Origin: Flavobacterium cerinum
GTDB taxonomy: Bacteria > Bacteroidota > Bacteroidia > Flavobacteriales > Flavobacteriaceae
NCBI RefSeq assembly: GCF_024496085.1
Contig: NZ_CP101751.1
Location: 2,108,001-2,172,000, forward strand
Direction: 5' to 3'
DNA: 64,000 nucleotides
A program made the position numbers and the translations under genes. This document shows positions 28,002 through 36,961 of this stretch, piece after piece; the stretch's first letter is position 1, and the number at the start of each line of letters is the position of its first letter. A model generated the notes under the pieces. The model saw nothing but the letters and a program-made list of their open reading frames with translations. It searched no databases and was not told the origin of the DNA.

Positions 28002-30788
28002 TTATAATTTCTCTTTTAAATATTTTCCGGTTGCGGAATCTTTATTTCGGGCCACTTCCTCCGGCGTACCGAAAGCGATTAGTTTTCCGCCGTTTTCACC
28101 ACCTTCGGGACCAATGTCGATAATATAATCGGCACATTTGATCAGATCAAGATTGTGTTCGATTACAATTATGGAATGCCCTTTATCGAGTAGCGCATCA
28201 AAAGAAGCCAGTAATTTTTTGATATCGTGAAAATGCAATCCGGTTGTCGGTTCGTCAAATACGAATAATGCTTTTTCTTTGGTTACCCCTTTGACTAAGA
28301 AAGAAGCTAGTTTAATACGTTGGGCTTCTCCTCCGGATAAGGTAGAAGAAGATTGTCCTAATTGTACATATCCCAAGCCTACATCTTGTAACGGTTGTAA
28401 TTTTTGAGTGATTTTGGTTTGCTTATGCAGATTGAAAAATGCGATGGCATCATCAATCGTCATCGTTAAAACATCATCAATATTTTTGTTTTCGAAGTTA
28501 ACCTCAAGTATCTCTTTTTTAAATCGTTTTCCGTTACAGGTTTCACATTCCAAATGAACATCGGCCATAAACTGCATTTCGATAGTCACGGAACCTTCTC
28601 CTTTACAGGTTTCACATCGTCCGCCGTCTACGTTAAATGAAAAGTGTTTCGGTTGATAGGCTCTCATTTTCGAAACCGGCTGCTTGGAAAACAGATCCCG
28701 GATATCATCATACGCTTTGATATACGTTACCGGGTTGGAACGGGAACTACGACCAATAGGATTCTGGTCGACATATTCAATATGTTTGATATGCGAATAG
28801 CTTCCTTTTAATTCACTGAATTGTCCTGCTTTTTCTCCAACGCCTTCCAGTTGTTTTTGGATGGCCGGAAAAAGGATTTTTTTAACCAATGTACTTTTTC
28901 CGCTTCCGGAAACCCCGGTGATTACTGTCAGACACTCTAAAGGAAATGTTACATCAATATTTTTCAAGTTGTTTTCCCTCGCTCCGACAACATCAATATG
29001 GTTTTTGAATTTTCTCCTTTTTTTCGGAACTTCAATTTCCATCGTTCCGTTTAAATATTGAGCGGTTAACGAATCAGCCTGTAGTATTTCATCATACGTA
29101 CCTTGAGCGACCAAATGTCCGCCATAAGTTCCGGCTTCGGGTCCGATATCGATAATCATATCTGCGGCTTTCATGATATCCTCATCGTGTTCGACAACGA
29201 TAACAGTATTTCCGAGATTACGAAGGTCTTCCAGTACTTTAATCAGTCGTTCCGTATCTTTCGGGTGTAAGCCGATACTGGGCTCATCCAGAATATACAT
29301 GGATCCGACAAGGCTACTTCCCAGTGAAGTTGCCAGGTTAATACGTTGCGATTCTCCTCCGGATAACGTAGCGGAATTACGGTTTAAGGACAGATAATTT
29401 AATCCTACTTCATCTAAAAAGCGCAAACGGTTATTGATTTCAATTAAAAGACGTTTGGCTACTTTCTGATCATATTCAGATAGTGTAAGCTCTTTAAAAA
29501 ACACAATCAGATTTTTGATCGGTAAATCAACCAGATCAGAAATTGTTTTTTCGCCTACTTTCACATAGTTAGCTTCAGGGCGTAATCGTTTTCCTTTACA
29601 GGTATTACATTTTGTTTTTCCGCGGTAACGCGATAACATTACCCGGTTTTGAATTTTATAATTCTTTTCTTCCAGTTCCTGAAAAAAATCATCCAGACCG
29701 GTAAAAAAATTATTTCCTTTCCACAGCAGGTTTTTTTGTTCTTCCGATAACTCGAAAAAGGGCTTGTGGATCGGAAAATCAAATTTATAGGCATTATTAA
29801 CTAATTGATCGCGATACCAGCCCATACTTTCGCCACGCCACGGATAAATAGCATTTTCATATACGGACAATGCGGTATTCGGAATCACAAGCTCTTCATC
29901 AATACCGATTACATTTCCGTAGCCTTCACATTTCGGACAAGCACCATACGGGTTGTTAAAGCTGAATAAATGAACATTGGGTTCCAAAAACAGTATACCG
30001 TCCATTTCAAAATTATTACTGAAAATAATTCGTTTTTCGCTGTTCAGTTCCTGTAGGTAACATTCGCCTTTTCCTTCGTAAAAAGCGGTTTGTGCGGCAT
30101 CGGCTAACCGATTGTAAAATTCCTCTTCTTCTTTGACGATAATACGGTCAATGATTAGGAGTATATCTTTATTGTCTAATGTATGTTGGTCGATCTCATC
30201 AAGACGAACCATTTGATTATCAATCAGTATTCGGGCAAAACCTTGCTGTAGTAAGACTTTTAATTTGTCTTCCAGTTTTCGTCCTTCTTCCAGATGGATA
30301 GGAGATAATAGCATCCATTTGCTTTCCAACGGAAGTTTTTTGACTTCGTTAACGACATCTGTAACAGTGTCTTTTTTAACTTCTCTACCGGTAACAGGAG
30401 AAAAAGTTTTTCCGATTCGGGCATAAAGCAATTTCAGGTAATCGTAAATTTCGGTGGAAGTTCCTACCGTCGAACGGGCGTTGGTTGTATTTACTTTTTG
30501 TTCGATGGCAATAGCCGGTGCGATTCCTTTAATATATTCCACTTTGGGTTTATCCAGCCTTCCTAAAAACTGACGGGCATAGGAGGACAAACTTTCTACA
30601 TAACGGCGCTGTCCTTCGGCATATAAAGTGTCGAAAGCCAGACTCGATTTTCCGGAACCGGATAAACCGGTAATCACAACCAATTTGTTCCGCGGAATCG
30701 CTACATCAATGTTTTTTAAATTGTGTAATTGAGCCCCTTTGATAATAATGTTTTTTTTAGGCTCCAGAGTGGTGATGTCAGTTTTCAT
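28002..30788 (-). CDS. uvrA: Excinuclease ABC subunit A
   Basis: 928 aa, close to the usual UvrA length. Two ABC ATPase modules: Walker [10 protein letters not shown] (41-49) and GVSGSGKST (about 620), signature motifs LSGGESQRI and LSGGEAQRI, and DEP Walker B segments ([20 protein letters not shown]). Zinc-binding Cys pairs appear as [25 protein letters not shown] and CETCNGKRF. The DNA-binding insertion between the two halves of the first module is present. UvrA dimers with UvrB find bulky lesions in nucleotide excision repair. Single gene with a -7 element just upstream. Many Bacteroidota carry two uvrA copies; which one this is cannot be told here. Confidence 0.97.
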   Translation of the reverse strand: MKTDITTLEPKKNIIIKGAQLHNLKNIDVAIPRNKLVVITGLSGSGKSSLAFDTLYAEGQRRYVESLSSYARQFLGRLDKPKVEYIKGIAPAIAIEQKVNTTNARSTVGTSTEIYDYLKLLYARIGKTFSPVTGREVKKDTVTDVVNEVKKLPLESKWMLLSPIHLEEGRKLEDKLKVLLQQGFARILIDNQMVRLDEIDQHTLDNKDILLIIDRIIVKEEEEFYNRLADAAQTAFYEGKGECYLQELNSEKRIIFSNNFEMDGILFLEPNVHLFSFNNPYGACPKCEGYGNVIGIDEELVIPNTALSVYENAIYPWRGESMGWYRDQLVNNAYKFDFPIHKPFFELSEEQKNLLWKGNNFFTGLDDFFQELEEKNYKIQNRVMLSRYRGKTKCNTCKGKRLRPEANYVKVGEKTISDLVDLPIKNLIVFFKELTLSEYDQKVAKRLLIEINNRLRFLDEVGLNYLSLNRNSATLSGGESQRINLATSLGSSLVGSMYILDEPSIGLHPKDTERLIKVLEDLRNLGNTVIVVEHDEDIMKAADMIIDIGPEAGTYGGHLVAQGTYDEILQADSLTAQYLNGTMEIEVPKKRRKFKNHIDVVGARENNLKNIDVTFPLECLTVITGVSGSGKSTLVKKILFPAIQKQLEGVGEKAGQFSELKGSYSHIKHIEYVDQNPIGRSSRSNPVTYIKAYDDIRDLFSKQPVSKMRAYQPKHFSFNVDGGRCETCKGEGSVTIEMQFMADVHLECETCNGKRFKKEILEVNFENKNIDDVLTMTIDDAIAFFNLHKQTKITQKLQPLQDVGLGYVQLGQSSSTLSGGEAQRIKLASFLVKGVTKEKALFVFDEPTTGLHFHDIKKLLASFDALLDKGHSIIVIEHNLDLIKCADYIIDIGPEGGENGGKLIAFGTPEEVARNKDSATGKYLKEKL

Positions 30789-30794
30789 AGATTA

Positions 30795-30802
30795 CAAAGA
30801 TA
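30795..30802 (-). promoter_or_regulatory. Promoter -7 element (TATCTTTG on minus strand) for uvrA
   Basis: TAnnTTTG match 6 bp upstream of the uvrA start codon, implying a very short or leaderless transcript. The identical octamer precedes the helicase gene at 45429. Confidence 0.5.
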
Positions 30803-30954
30803 AGCAAAAAGGGAATTTTTTGGTATAATAATATAATTCCCGAAAAAAAGAAGTTTCCTTTGTGAGACCCCGTTAAAAGTAGTGGTATCACTGAGATTTT
30901 CCTAAAAAATGGAGGATTTTACTACAGGAAAATATGTTAATTTTTAAAAAACGG

Positions 30955-30986
30955 TTGCGATGTAACAAAAAATTATGTTATATTTG
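30955..30986 (+). promoter_or_regulatory. Promoter of the sigma factor gene
   Basis: TTG (30955-30957) and TATATTTG (30979-30986) are spaced as in Bacteroidota promoters. Transcription would begin near 30993, inside the long upstream open frame, so translation must start downstream at 31087. Confidence 0.6.
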
Positions 30987-31086
30987 GCTTAACATTAATT
31001 CCAATTTAACATTTGCCTATAGGATAAAAATACTTTTTAGACACTATTTTCTCAAAGAACCAAACCAAAAACTAAAAGGTATTATT

Positions 31087-31671
31087 ATGGCTAATGTTGT
31101 ACTTCCAGACGCTGTCTTAGTAAAAAATTATGTAGGGGGAGATGAAACTGCTTTGGCTACATTAATTGAAAGACATCAATCCAAAATTTATGGCTTTATT
31201 TATTCTAAAGTGATGGACAGGGAAATAACAGAAGATATTTTTCAGGACACTTTTATTAAAGTCATCAAAACGTTGAAATCGAAAAATTACAACGAAGAGG
31301 GAAAATTTCTGCCTTGGGTAATGCGTATTTCGCATAATCTGATCGTGGATTATTTTAGAAAATCAAAAAAAATGCCTTATCACAGGGAAACGGAAGAATT
31401 TTCTATTTTCTCTATTATGACGGATAACAGCCCGAACGTTGAAAGTAGAATTATCAGTGAACAGGTTGAAGTGGATCTGCAACGTCTTATCGAAGAACTT
31501 CCTGAGGATCAGAAAGAAGTGTTAGTAATGCGTATGTATCAGGATCTCAGCTTTAAAGAAATCGCTGATTTAACAGGAGTAAGTATTAATACTGCACTGG
31601 GACGTATGCGTTATGCATTAATGAATCTTAGAAAAGTAATTGAAAAGAATCAAATAATTTTGACGAACTAA
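31087..31671 (+). CDS. Sigma-70 family RNA polymerase sigma factor (ECF-like)
   Basis: 194 aa from the ATG at 31087. The frame is open further upstream (to 30934), but the promoter at 30955-30986 and the AAAGG ahead of 31087 favour this start. Region 2 spans about 20-90 (LIERHQSKIYGFIYSKVMDREITEDIFQDTF; FLPWVMRISHNLIVDYFRK) and region 4 about 125-185 (LPEDQKEVLVMRMYQDLSFKEIADLTGVSINTALGRMRYAL). No anti-sigma gene adjoins; instead a 47-aa gene follows after 52 bp. The regulon is unknown. Confidence 0.93.
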   Translation: MANVVLPDAVLVKNYVGGDETALATLIERHQSKIYGFIYSKVMDREITEDIFQDTFIKVIKTLKSKNYNEEGKFLPWVMRISHNLIVDYFRKSKKMPYHRETEEFSIFSIMTDNSPNVESRIISEQVEVDLQRLIEELPEDQKEVLVMRMYQDLSFKEIADLTGVSINTALGRMRYALMNLRKVIEKNQIILTN

Positions 31672-31723
31672 ACAATATTAGTGCTGAAGTTGCGTTATTG
31701 TGTATATATCCTAAATCACAAGT

Positions 31724-31867
31724 ATGGCAAAACTTTACTCTAAGAAAAAAACAGCAAGTCAGACCATGTTACCTAAAAAAGAAACTATAAGTTTTTTACT
31801 CAGCTATTCAAAAGCGTTGAGTATTGTCAAAGTAGGCGATTTGACGTTTGAAAACCTTGCTAATTAA
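31724..31867 (+). CDS. Small protein (47 aa) downstream of sigma factor, function unknown
   Basis: A short ATG frame ends 3 bp before a strong terminator stem. The basic N-terminus (MAKLYSKKKTAS) is followed by an amphipathic core, ETISFLLSYSKALSIVKV. No promoter was seen in the 52-bp gap after the sigma gene, so it is probably co-transcribed. I recall similar short proteins in other flavobacteria, but could not check this. A DNA-, RNA- or partner-binding role is speculation. Confidence 0.65.
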   Translation: MAKLYSKKKTASQTMLPKKETISFLLSYSKALSIVKVGDLTFENLAN

Positions 31868-31870
31868 GGA

Positions 31871-31908
31871 AACATCCCGATGCTATGAGTATCGGGATGT
31901 TTTTTATT
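31871..31908. terminator. Bidirectional terminator between sigma factor unit and nth-like gene
   Basis: AACATCCCGAT (31871-31881) pairs perfectly with ATCGGGATGTT (31891-31901), followed by a T-run. It closes the plus-strand unit and lies at the 3' end of the minus-strand gene. Confidence 0.95.
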
Positions 31909-32572
31909 TAAGCGGTTTGGTTTTCTTTTTATAATAGTCATCGATAACCGATTTTCTACCGATGGTCTGGGTGATAATATCTTTTTCAAGATCCCATCCT
32001 CTGGCCGGTGAGTATTCTCTTCCGTACCAGATAATCTGTAAATGAAGATCGTTCCATAAATCTCTGGGAAAAATACGTTTGGCATCTTTTTCGGTTTGCT
32101 GAACATTCTTTCCGTTTGAAAGATTCCAACGGTACATCAGACGATGAATGTGAGTGTCTACCGGAAACGCAGGAACACCGAATGCCTGTGACATGACCAC
32201 ACTGGCTGTTTTATGACCTACAGCCGGAAGCGCTTCCAATGCATCAAAATCCTTTGGTACTTCACCGTTGTGCTTTTCAATCAGAATTTGAGATAAACCG
32301 TAAATTCCTTTCGATTTCATCGGCGATAATCCGCAGGGTCTGATAATTTCCTTAATTTCTTCTACACTCATTTTAACCATATCATACGGATTATCCGCTT
32401 TAGCAAAAAGCAAAGGCGTAATCTGGTTTACGCGTACATCTGTACATTGTGCTGATAATAAAACGGCAATCAGAAGGGTATAGGGATCTTTATGGTCTAA
32501 TGGAATCGGAATTTCCGGATAAATTTCGTTTAACGTTCTTATAACAAAATCGACTTTGTCTTCTTTGGTCAT
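31904..32572 (-). CDS. Endonuclease III family DNA glycosylase/lyase without Fe-S cluster cysteines
   Basis: 222 aa. HhH-GPD fold: LLSAQCTDVRVNQ (39-51), the helix-hairpin-helix LPAVGHKTAS (115-124) with catalytic K121, and D139 in PVDTHIHR. These residues predict oxidised-pyrimidine glycosylase and AP-lyase activity in base excision repair. Typical Nth proteins end in a C-x6-C-x2-C-x5-C loop that holds a 4Fe-4S cluster; here the matching stretch (GREYSPARGWDLEKDIITQT, about 185-204) has no cysteine at all. Otherwise full length. A short-leader promoter candidate is at 32593. Confidence 0.9.
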   Translation of the reverse strand: MTKEDKVDFVIRTLNEIYPEIPIPLDHKDPYTLLIAVLLSAQCTDVRVNQITPLLFAKADNPYDMVKMSVEEIKEIIRPCGLSPMKSKGIYGLSQILIEKHNGEVPKDFDALEALPAVGHKTASVVMSQAFGVPAFPVDTHIHRLMYRWNLSNGKNVQQTEKDAKRIFPRDLWNDLHLQIIWYGREYSPARGWDLEKDIITQTIGRKSVIDDYYKKKTKPLK

Positions 32573-32592
32573 TTTTCCTACTTTTATAAAAA

Positions 32593-32600
32593 CAAATATA
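32593..32600 (-). promoter_or_regulatory. Promoter -7 element (TATATTTG on minus strand)
   Basis: TAnnTTTG match 20 bp upstream of the nth-like start, in the 33-bp divergent gap with the bcp gene. Confidence 0.5.
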
Positions 32601-32605
32601 CGGTT

Positions 32606-33058
32606 ATGATGACATTAAAAAAAGGAGATAAGGCTCCGAATTTTTCAGGAGTGGATCAGGATGGGAAAACACATACACTGACCGATTATAAAGGGAAAAA
32701 ACTGGTAGTGTTTTTTTATCCGAAAGCCAATACACCGGGCTGTACAGCGGAAGCGTGTGATTTAAGAGACAATTTTGAACGTTTTAAGGCAAATAATTAC
32801 GAACTGTTAGGTGTGAGTGCCGATAGTGCAAAAGCGCAAGGGAAATTTAAAGATAAGTATGAATTTCCGTTTCCGTTATTGGCCGATGAAGACAAAACGG
32901 TTATCAATGCTTTTGGTGTTTGGGGACCGAAAAAGTTTATGGGTAGGGAATATGACGGAATTCACAGAACAACTTTTGTGATTGATGAAAACGGTGTGAT
33001 TGAGGATGTAATTACGCAGGTTAAAACCAAAGCACATGCGGATCAGATTTTAAAATAA
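32606..33058 (+). CDS. bcp: Thioredoxin-dependent thiol peroxidase (Bcp-type peroxiredoxin)
   Basis: 150 aa. The peroxidatic Cys46 sits in TPGCTAEAC and Cys51 five residues on is the resolving position of atypical two-Cys Bcp enzymes; the active-site Thr and later Arg (HRTTFVID) are present. It reduces hydrogen peroxide and organic peroxides with thioredoxin in the cytoplasm. Two consecutive ATGs (32606, 32609) are both possible starts. Divergent from the DNA glycosylase gene with 33 bp between. Confidence 0.95.
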   Translation: MMTLKKGDKAPNFSGVDQDGKTHTLTDYKGKKLVVFFYPKANTPGCTAEACDLRDNFERFKANNYELLGVSADSAKAQGKFKDKYEFPFPLLADEDKTVINAFGVWGPKKFMGREYDGIHRTTFVIDENGVIEDVITQVKTKAHADQILK

Positions 33059-33063
33059 AAATG

Positions 33064-33092
33064 AAAAGGCCGGAATTTAATTCCGGCCTTTT
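33064..33092. terminator. Bidirectional terminator
   Basis: AAAAGGCCGGAA (33064-33075) pairs with TTCCGGCCTTTT (33081-33092) around a 5-nt loop, between the convergent bcp gene and the gene ending at 33109. Confidence 0.95.
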
Positions 33093-33108
33093 GCTATAGA
33101 AAATTGAT

Positions 33109-34581
33109 TTATTGTTCGATTTCGTTGGTTTCGCCACAGCTAAAAAGATGATCGCGTTTAATTAATTCGGATATCCCTTCGGGTAGCATATCTTCCCATC
33201 CTTCTTGTCCTTCGTGAATCATTTTTAAAACTTCACGGGAGAATATTTTCAGGTGCTCTTTATCAAAATCGGTAATGTCTACTACTTTTCCGTTATAGGC
33301 GAAGAACTTGTACAGCTCTTTCATTCGCGGATGTACTTTTAGATTTTGCGAAGTGATAACATTGCCTTCTTCGTCTTCCATCGGATAAAGGAATACTTTT
33401 AAGTCACGGTAGAATAATTTACCGAATGCTTCCAGAATTCCTCCGCTAAGGTGACGGTAATATTTCTCGTCAAAAATATCAATCAGGTTACTTACGCCCA
33501 TTGCTAATCCCATTCTTGCTTTCGAGTATTCTGAAAAATATTCGACTACTTTATAGTATTCCTGGAAATTTGAAATCATTACGGTTTGGCCTAATGAACA
33601 AAGTAATTCGGCACGATCCATAAAGTCACGCTCATCGATTTCACCCTCGGAACGAAGGTTGGATAAGGTGATTTCAAAAATAACCATGGTGTTATCCTTG
33701 TCTACTTTTTTCTCCTTTAGGAACATTTCGTATGACTTTTGGTACATATCCATGTTCACTTTGGTTACCGGACGGAAACTTCCGCGTAATGCCAAAATAT
33801 TTTTGCGATACAGAATAGATGCCGGTAAAATGTTGTTACCGTTCGGATCAAACATTACAGCATCAGTCATTCCGTTTTTAACAAGTTGTAAACTCATCAA
33901 ACGATTGTCGACCTCTTTAAAACGCGGACCGGAAAAGTTAATAGTATCAATTTCTAATTGATCTTTGTCCAGGTGATCGTATAAGTAACGAAGTAATTTT
34001 TTAGGATCGTTGTATTTATAAAAGGCTCCGTAAATAAGATTTACGCCCAAAATACCTAATGTTTCCTGTTGTAGTCGGGAATCGGTTTCTTTAAAACGAA
34101 TGTGAAGGATAATTTCGTTATAATCTTCTTCCGGATCCAGTTGGTATTTTATTCCGACCCAACCGTGGCCTTTGTATTGTTTAGCAAAATCGATAGTTGC
34201 TACCGTATTGGCATAGCTAAAGAACATTTTGCTGGGATGTTTATCTCTTTTTAAACGTTCTTCCACAAGTTGAATTTCGTGGGATAACATTTTTTTTAAA
34301 CGACTTTCAGTAACATAGCGACCATCGTCTTCTACACCGTAAATTGCGTCACTAAAGTCTTTATCATAAGCAGACATCGCTTTTGCAATCGTTCCGGAAG
34401 ATCCTCCGGCTCTGAAAAAATGTCTTACCGTTTCCTGTCCGGCTCCGATCTCTGCAAAAGTCCCGTAAATGTTTTTGTTGAGATTGATACGGAGTGCTTT
34501 CTCTTTCAGAGCAGGAATATGTTCTATTTCCCGGTCACCCTTAAGAGTAATTTCGTTATCTGTGTTTTTCATAAATGCCAT
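33109..34581 (-). CDS. Conserved cytoplasmic protein of unknown function (490 aa)
   Basis: No signal peptide or membrane helix. The N-terminal region has a glycine-rich stretch, GTFAEIGAGQETVRHFFRAG (about 40-59), followed by GGSSGTIAKAMSAYD. The middle has SYANTVATIDFAKQYKGHGWVGI; the C-terminal half is mixed alpha/beta with LCSLGQTVMISNFQEYYKV and MGVSNLIDIFDEKYY. I recall close homologues in flavobacteria under unreliable names (for example nicotinate-nucleotide adenylyltransferase or TonB receptor), but I see no HxGH nucleotidyltransferase motif and no barrel. ATG at 34572 is an alternative start. Single gene. Confidence 0.75.
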   Translation of the reverse strand: MAFMKNTDNEITLKGDREIEHIPALKEKALRINLNKNIYGTFAEIGAGQETVRHFFRAGGSSGTIAKAMSAYDKDFSDAIYGVEDDGRYVTESRLKKMLSHEIQLVEERLKRDKHPSKMFFSYANTVATIDFAKQYKGHGWVGIKYQLDPEEDYNEIILHIRFKETDSRLQQETLGILGVNLIYGAFYKYNDPKKLLRYLYDHLDKDQLEIDTINFSGPRFKEVDNRLMSLQLVKNGMTDAVMFDPNGNNILPASILYRKNILALRGSFRPVTKVNMDMYQKSYEMFLKEKKVDKDNTMVIFEITLSNLRSEGEIDERDFMDRAELLCSLGQTVMISNFQEYYKVVEYFSEYSKARMGLAMGVSNLIDIFDEKYYRHLSGGILEAFGKLFYRDLKVFLYPMEDEEGNVITSQNLKVHPRMKELYKFFAYNGKVVDITDFDKEHLKIFSREVLKMIHEGQEGWEDMLPEGISELIKRDHLFSCGETNEIEQ

Positions 34582-34588
34582 AATACTG

Positions 34589-34596
34589 CAAAGTTA
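34589..34596 (-). promoter_or_regulatory. Promoter -7 element (TAACTTTG on minus strand)
   Basis: TAnnTTTG match 7 bp upstream of the 490-aa gene start, implying a very short leader. Confidence 0.5.
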
Positions 34597-34709
34597 ACAA
34601 AATAGGCAGTCTAATAAAAGCTAAATAATCCTATTTTTAATGTTAAAATAGATGTCGGTTATCATAAAAAACAGATAATCAGTGTTTTTTTTCTCAAGTG
34701 TGCGACTAT

Positions 34710-34742
34710 AAAAAACAATGCCGGTCAGTTACGACCGGCATT
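34710..34742 (-). terminator. Terminator of the HExxH lipoprotein gene
   Basis: AATGCCGGTC (34717-34726) pairs perfectly with GACCGGCATT (34733-34742). On the minus strand it is followed by a T-run. The remaining gap to 34582 shows nothing else. Confidence 0.9.
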
Positions 34743-34865
34743 ACCAAAAAACTTAAGTAAGGATTAATCATACTATTTCAAGGCAACCTGAAACAGTATT
34801 ATTGTCATCTTCTGTAAAAGAAAATTATATTTCATTTTTGAATACCACACTTATTTTGTTTCGGA

Positions 34866-36431
34866 TCATTGTGTGTTCCAAAAAGCGAAAGTGGCATCCA
34901 GATTGTTTTCTGTAGAATTGTTAAACATGTTTTTGATATTATTTTTCCAGCCATCCCATTTTTTCTGATTTTGTAAGGCATCTTCCATTTGACGGATAGT
35001 ATAACCGGATACCTGATCCTGATACGAACGCGTTAATAGTGAATATGGGTTAGAATCGGTGAAATAATAGGAAGAGGTACGTGTTTTAAAACCATCCAGC
35101 GCATCGTGTACCATTCCGGTATAACGAAGTCGGTTATAAGACGGTTCGTAGCTCGTGTACACCATTCGTGTCAGGCTACGTTCTACACCGCGTGCCCAGG
35201 ATTCGATAACGATTTTATCAGCATCTCTGTAATTGTTACTGCTGCTCATACTCCAGTGCGAAGCATGTGTTAGCTCGTGAATGGTAGTGGCATAGGTGCG
35301 ATAACGCGGATTTTGCGGATTAAAGATATGGATATGACTACCCAGACCTAAAAAGCGTCGCGCCGGATTAGCATTACCGTCGTACTCATTATTTACTTCA
35401 TCTACAGCTTTAATCTTAAGCTGCGTTCTCCAGAAACCGTTTTGAGGTGGTCTTCTTAATCCTTGAATATTTTTGTAGTAGTAATGATGAGCAGCACGGA
35501 AAATAGTCGAGTAGTAGCTGTGAATACTGGTAGTTCCGTGGTGTACATCCCAGTTTCCGGTTTTTTTAGGACCATCCAGCTTTGCAGTTGAAAAGATCCA
35601 TCCTTTACGGATTTCGAAATCATATCGCTCATATTTGTAGCTATAGTTAGCCGGGTTTTTAAACGTACCGTCACAGCTGTAATAACCAGCGGAATTTACA
35701 AATCCGACATGAGTGGTAAACCATCTTCTGGCCTCAACTTTCAGACCTTCCACACCGATAGTACCCAACAAATCGTCCTGCATTGTAATTCGTCCTGCCG
35801 GTCTCCATTTGCTTTTGGCTGCCAGTCCGTTTTCTTCTTCATAATTACCGGTTAAGAGTAAGGAACGGTCAACCAGTTCGTCAGCTGAAATTCCGTTTAA
35901 GATAACTGTAGAAGGGATTTCTCCTTTACCGTCTTCTATTTTTTCTTCATCCGGTATAAATAACTCTTCCAATATTTCATGTGGTACTTCCGGCATTGGT
36001 CGGTTAACCGGAACGGAAGCATATTGGAATCCGGGTTGATCTTCCGGAATGCCTTCGTCGCGATAAGTACTTAAATCAAATCCTTCAGGGAAAGAAACGT
36101 CCAGCGGGTAATTATAAAAAACAAGCGTGGAATCTTGTTTTAATAAAGCCATTGTTTCTTCGTTTTCAGGTCTGAACTTTACATAATAATGTGTGGTGGT
36201 GATTCCCGACATCTCTTTTGCCCGGTTAATATCACCATCTGTTAACAGATCTGCATAAGCTATTAACATGTTAGTAACGGAATACGGGTTTTGTAACTGT
36301 ACCGCTTCATCCGGTAATCGCTGTCCGACAGCATTTGACTGCCCGGCTGAATCTTCTGTCCAGTCTTTTGTTTCACAGCTAACCATCAATAAAAGGGCAA
36401 CTGTAAATACGCTTAGTAAAACTTTTTTCAT
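34866..36431 (-). CDS. Lipoprotein with HExxH zinc-metalloprotease motif
   Basis: 521 aa. A lipoprotein signal peptide has lipobox MVSC (Cys19). An acidic, proline-rich N-terminal half (about 25-180) precedes a domain at about 215-470. It contains HELTH (385-389) in TTIHELTHASHW, the classic zinc-binding helix, with E410 in VIESWARG about 20 residues on as a likely third ligand (gluzincin-like spacing). Several aromatic/histidine runs (AAHHYYYK) precede it. I recognise no named family. It is predicted to be anchored in the envelope as a peptidase; activity is inferred from the motif only. Single gene with its own terminator. Confidence 0.75.
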   Translation of the reverse strand: MKKVLLSVFTVALLLMVSCETKDWTEDSAGQSNAVGQRLPDEAVQLQNPYSVTNMLIAYADLLTDGDINRAKEMSGITTTHYYVKFRPENEETMALLKQDSTLVFYNYPLDVSFPEGFDLSTYRDEGIPEDQPGFQYASVPVNRPMPEVPHEILEELFIPDEEKIEDGKGEIPSTVILNGISADELVDRSLLLTGNYEEENGLAAKSKWRPAGRITMQDDLLGTIGVEGLKVEARRWFTTHVGFVNSAGYYSCDGTFKNPANYSYKYERYDFEIRKGWIFSTAKLDGPKKTGNWDVHHGTTSIHSYYSTIFRAAHHYYYKNIQGLRRPPQNGFWRTQLKIKAVDEVNNEYDGNANPARRFLGLGSHIHIFNPQNPRYRTYATTIHELTHASHWSMSSSNNYRDADKIVIESWARGVERSLTRMVYTSYEPSYNRLRYTGMVHDALDGFKTRTSSYYFTDSNPYSLLTRSYQDQVSGYTIRQMEDALQNQKKWDGWKNNIKNMFNNSTENNLDATFAFWNTQ

Positions 36432-36913
36432 TTTTTGTTTTTAAGGTTAATAGTAATGTTGCAACTCGTGTGGAATTCTGAAGATGTATGTACTTAAGTA
36501 ATTTATTTGATATTTTTTTTAGGAATATCATGTTTATTCGCTTTTTGTGCTTTTTTTTAAAATTTTAAAGACGGGTAAAGCAATGGATAATGATCTCCTG
36601 AAAATGGATTTTAATGGTTTATTTTTATAAATACTTTAAAATTAATATGTTTAAAAATATATATAAATGTTATAGAAAAAACAATTGGTTGTTATTTTTG
36701 TGAATTCGATATCGCTTTAAGACTGGTTAATGGTTCAAAATGCGAATATTTTAAAAAATGCACTTGTTTTTTTTAATATCAAAAATATAGTGAAGTGTTG
36801 TAAATTATTTTTGTAGCTTTTTATTTGTTAAAAATATTTTGATTGTAAAATAAACCTACATTTTATAAATAAAAAGGGGCTAAGAGTTTGAAAAGTAATA
36901 AACGGAATGCAAT
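36432..36913. other. AT-rich intergenic region without a recognisable gene
   Basis: About 480 bp, strongly AT-rich with poly-T and poly-A runs. It must contain the promoter of the HExxH lipoprotein gene. One minus-strand TATTTTTG match (36780-36787) is present but would leave a leader of about 350 nt, so I do not assign it. No ORF, RNA gene or repeat was seen. Confidence 0.6.
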
Positions 36914-36942
36914 AAAAAACCGTTCATTGAGAACGGTTTTTT
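36914..36942. terminator. Terminator of the TetR-like gene
   Basis: A perfect 12-bp stem, AAAAAACCGTTC (36914-36925) with GAACGGTTTTTT (36931-36942), around a 5-nt loop. It lies just past the minus-strand stop at 36962 and is symmetrical. Confidence 0.95.
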
Positions 36943-36961
36943 ATTATAACTGAAGACTTTG

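Noticed and set aside
30934..31086. N-terminal extension of the sigma factor frame
   Set aside because: The promoter candidate lies inside it, and sigma region 2 starts normally from the ATG at 31087.
33109..34581. Naming the 490-aa gene as a nucleotidyltransferase or TonB receptor
   Set aside because: No HxGH motif, no signal peptide and no barrel or plug features are present.
36780..36787. Minus-strand TATTTTTG as promoter of the HExxH lipoprotein gene
   Set aside because: It would leave a 350-nt leader in very AT-rich DNA where such matches arise by chance.
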